Assembly (NCBI GenBank): GCA_002430605.1
Contig: DJBY01000062.1
Span: 1-38,975, forward strand
Direction of reading: 5' to 3'
Length of the DNA stretch: 38,975 nucleotides
Origin: Opitutia bacterium UBA5964
GTDB lineage: Bacteria; Verrucomicrobiota; Verrucomicrobiia; Opitutales; Coraliomargaritaceae
The stretch's first letter is position 1, and each line of letters starts with the position of its first letter. The notes beneath the pieces are model-generated. The model had not been told where the DNA came from, did no database searches, and saw nothing but the letters and a program-made list of their open reading frames with translations. The position numbers were made by a program, and so were the translations under genes. This document shows positions 38,015 to 38,975 of this stretch, piece after piece.

Positions 38015-38968
38015 TCACCGTCCAAACAAGCCAGATATTTTACCAAGTAAGCCGCGGCCCTCAGATTCAGTGATTCCAAATTTAGCACGAGCCAATGTTG
38101 CGGCTATGCGCTCGCGTCGTGGTTCATCAATCGGCATGAAGTAACGCTCCACCGAACCATTAGTGGTGCAGATTAGCTCGAGGTCAGCGGCCTCATCAGT
38201 AAACCAAACGCATAGCGCATCAAAGCGTAACATCGCAGTTTTTAGTGCCGCATCTAATGCCACTTGGCTGGCGCGTTTGCGTATTGCCTCTTCATCATCC
38301 GTTAGAGCGACTCCAGCTTGACTCAACAATTCAAGCTGAACGGGTTCTTCCAGGTCACGAGCAATCAACCCGACTGCCTCAGCCAAGTGCAAGTTACGCT
38401 CATTGCGACGATACGGCAGATGCTTCACGATACTTGCCATATCAGTGTGAGCCAACCCATTAAGGAAAGACTTCAGGTCGCCACCCATCACCACATTGCG
38501 CGCCAAGTTCTGACCGAACTGAATCGTTTGAATCAGCGTTTCAACACCTTCAGCTTTCAATAGTTCCTCAGTTTCAGCAGAAAAGTGAATCAACGCCGCA
38601 GGATAAAGACTCGGGATCTCCAACTTCGCCAAAATGCGCTCAAAGGCATCGTCCTTCTCACTCTCAGCCTCGAAAATGTCGACCATGTCAGAGAACGGAT
38701 CGTCGAAAGCCAGCGTCTCGCGCAGGATGTCCATTAACTTTTTAATTCGTGTCTTCTTGCCAATCAATCCGGGCACAGACTGGAGTTCCTCGAAGTCAAA
38801 TTCTATATATTTCGCGGGCGTTTCATCACTCCCTTTAAACGGCCAAGATACTCCAACATTCTGCCCCAAAGCAGCAACCTGAGTGTCGTTTAGCATAGAA
38901 TTAAAAAAGCGATTACGGAAGTGTTCCCACTCCTCGGCTGAGTATTTTTCTGGCATCTCCTGTGTCAT
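38015..38968 (-). CDS. Conserved-looking hypothetical protein, mainly helical
   Basis: I do not recognise this 317-residue soluble protein. It is acidic and mostly helical, with no signal peptide, no transmembrane segment and no catalytic motif I can name. Notable parts are VPGLIGKKTRIKKLMDILRE (about 65-84), a repeated helical middle (about 100-235) and a C-terminal basic RRERIAATLARAKFGI ahead of a Gly-rich GRGLLGKISGLFGR end, which could be an amphipathic membrane-touching helix. Met5 is an alternative start. It is complete: its ATG is 7 bases from the window edge. It is followed by the coiled-coil gene after 8 bases, so a shared structural or cell-envelope role is possible but unproven. 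Confidence 0.7.
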   Translation of the reverse strand: MTQEMPEKYSAEEWEHFRNRFFNSMLNDTQVAALGQNVGVSWPFKGSDETPAKYIEFDFEELQSVPGLIGKKTRIKKLMDILRETLAFDDPFSDMVDIFEAESEKDDAFERILAKLEIPSLYPAALIHFSAETEELLKAEGVETLIQTIQFGQNLARNVVMGGDLKSFLNGLAHTDMASIVKHLPYRRNERNLHLAEAVGLIARDLEEPVQLELLSQAGVALTDDEEAIRKRASQVALDAALKTAMLRFDALCVWFTDEAADLELICTTNGSVERYFMPIDEPRRERIAATLARAKFGITESEGRGLLGKISGLFGR

Positions 38969-38975
38969 AATAAGT

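Overview
The window is a chromosomal, almost purely vertical-looking stretch of a Gram-negative bacterium with roughly 50-55% GC. Gene content, protein style, low-complexity A+T- or pyrimidine-rich leaders and short palindromic intergenic repeats all suggest Verrucomicrobiota, most likely a Puniceicoccales/Coraliomargarita-like member of the Opitutia. That placement is an inference from general impression, not from a search. I see no insertion sequence, prophage, CRISPR array, tRNA or rRNA. Thirty protein genes can be supported.

Layout. 1-1269: edge palindromes, a bidirectional terminator and a membrane fatty-acid desaturase on the minus strand. 1656-6032 (+): three lower-glycolysis genes, gap, pgk and tpiA, each with its own leader and with terminators after gap and tpiA, followed by fabD (malonyl-CoA:ACP transacylase). 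6197-9313 (+): lepA and lepB, the classical pair of elongation factor 4 and signal peptidase I; the peptidase carries a long insertion. 9790-12695 (+): a flavoprotein of the HI0933 superfamily and malQ. 12788-17674 (-): two back-to-back clusters, fur with a TPR protein, and an ABC exporter overlapping priA. 17817-18849 (+): rplU-rpmA, terminator, and a small predicted tail-anchored protein. 19041-22493 (-): a large SWIM-SNF2 ATPase. 22747-26200 (+): SulP transporter, tandem universal stress protein and galM. 26518-30960 (+): an Uup-like ABC-F ATPase, a cytidylate-kinase-like protein and a second HI0933-type flavoprotein. 31030-31637 (-): an SUI1/YciH factor and a small overlapping gene. 31850-37408 (+): sucA-sucB-lpd, a complete 2-oxoglutarate dehydrogenase set. 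37524-38968 (-): two unrecognised proteins, one an almost perfect heptad coiled coil.

How the genes fit together. Glycolysis (gap, pgk, tpiA), glucan use (malQ, galM), the TCA cycle (sucA, sucB, lpd) and lipid synthesis (fabD, desaturase) give central carbon metabolism. lepA, rplU, rpmA, the ABC-F protein and SUI1 concern the ribosome; priA concerns replication restart.

I did not find a clearly new multi-gene system. The best leads are: a cluster of REP-like hairpins at 28447-28703; the near absence of Shine-Dalgarno sequences; a Fur-like regulator whose usual metal ligands look eroded; a signal peptidase with about 140 extra residues; the coiled-coil gene pair at the right edge; and a gene whose ATG sits directly after the U-tract of a terminator.
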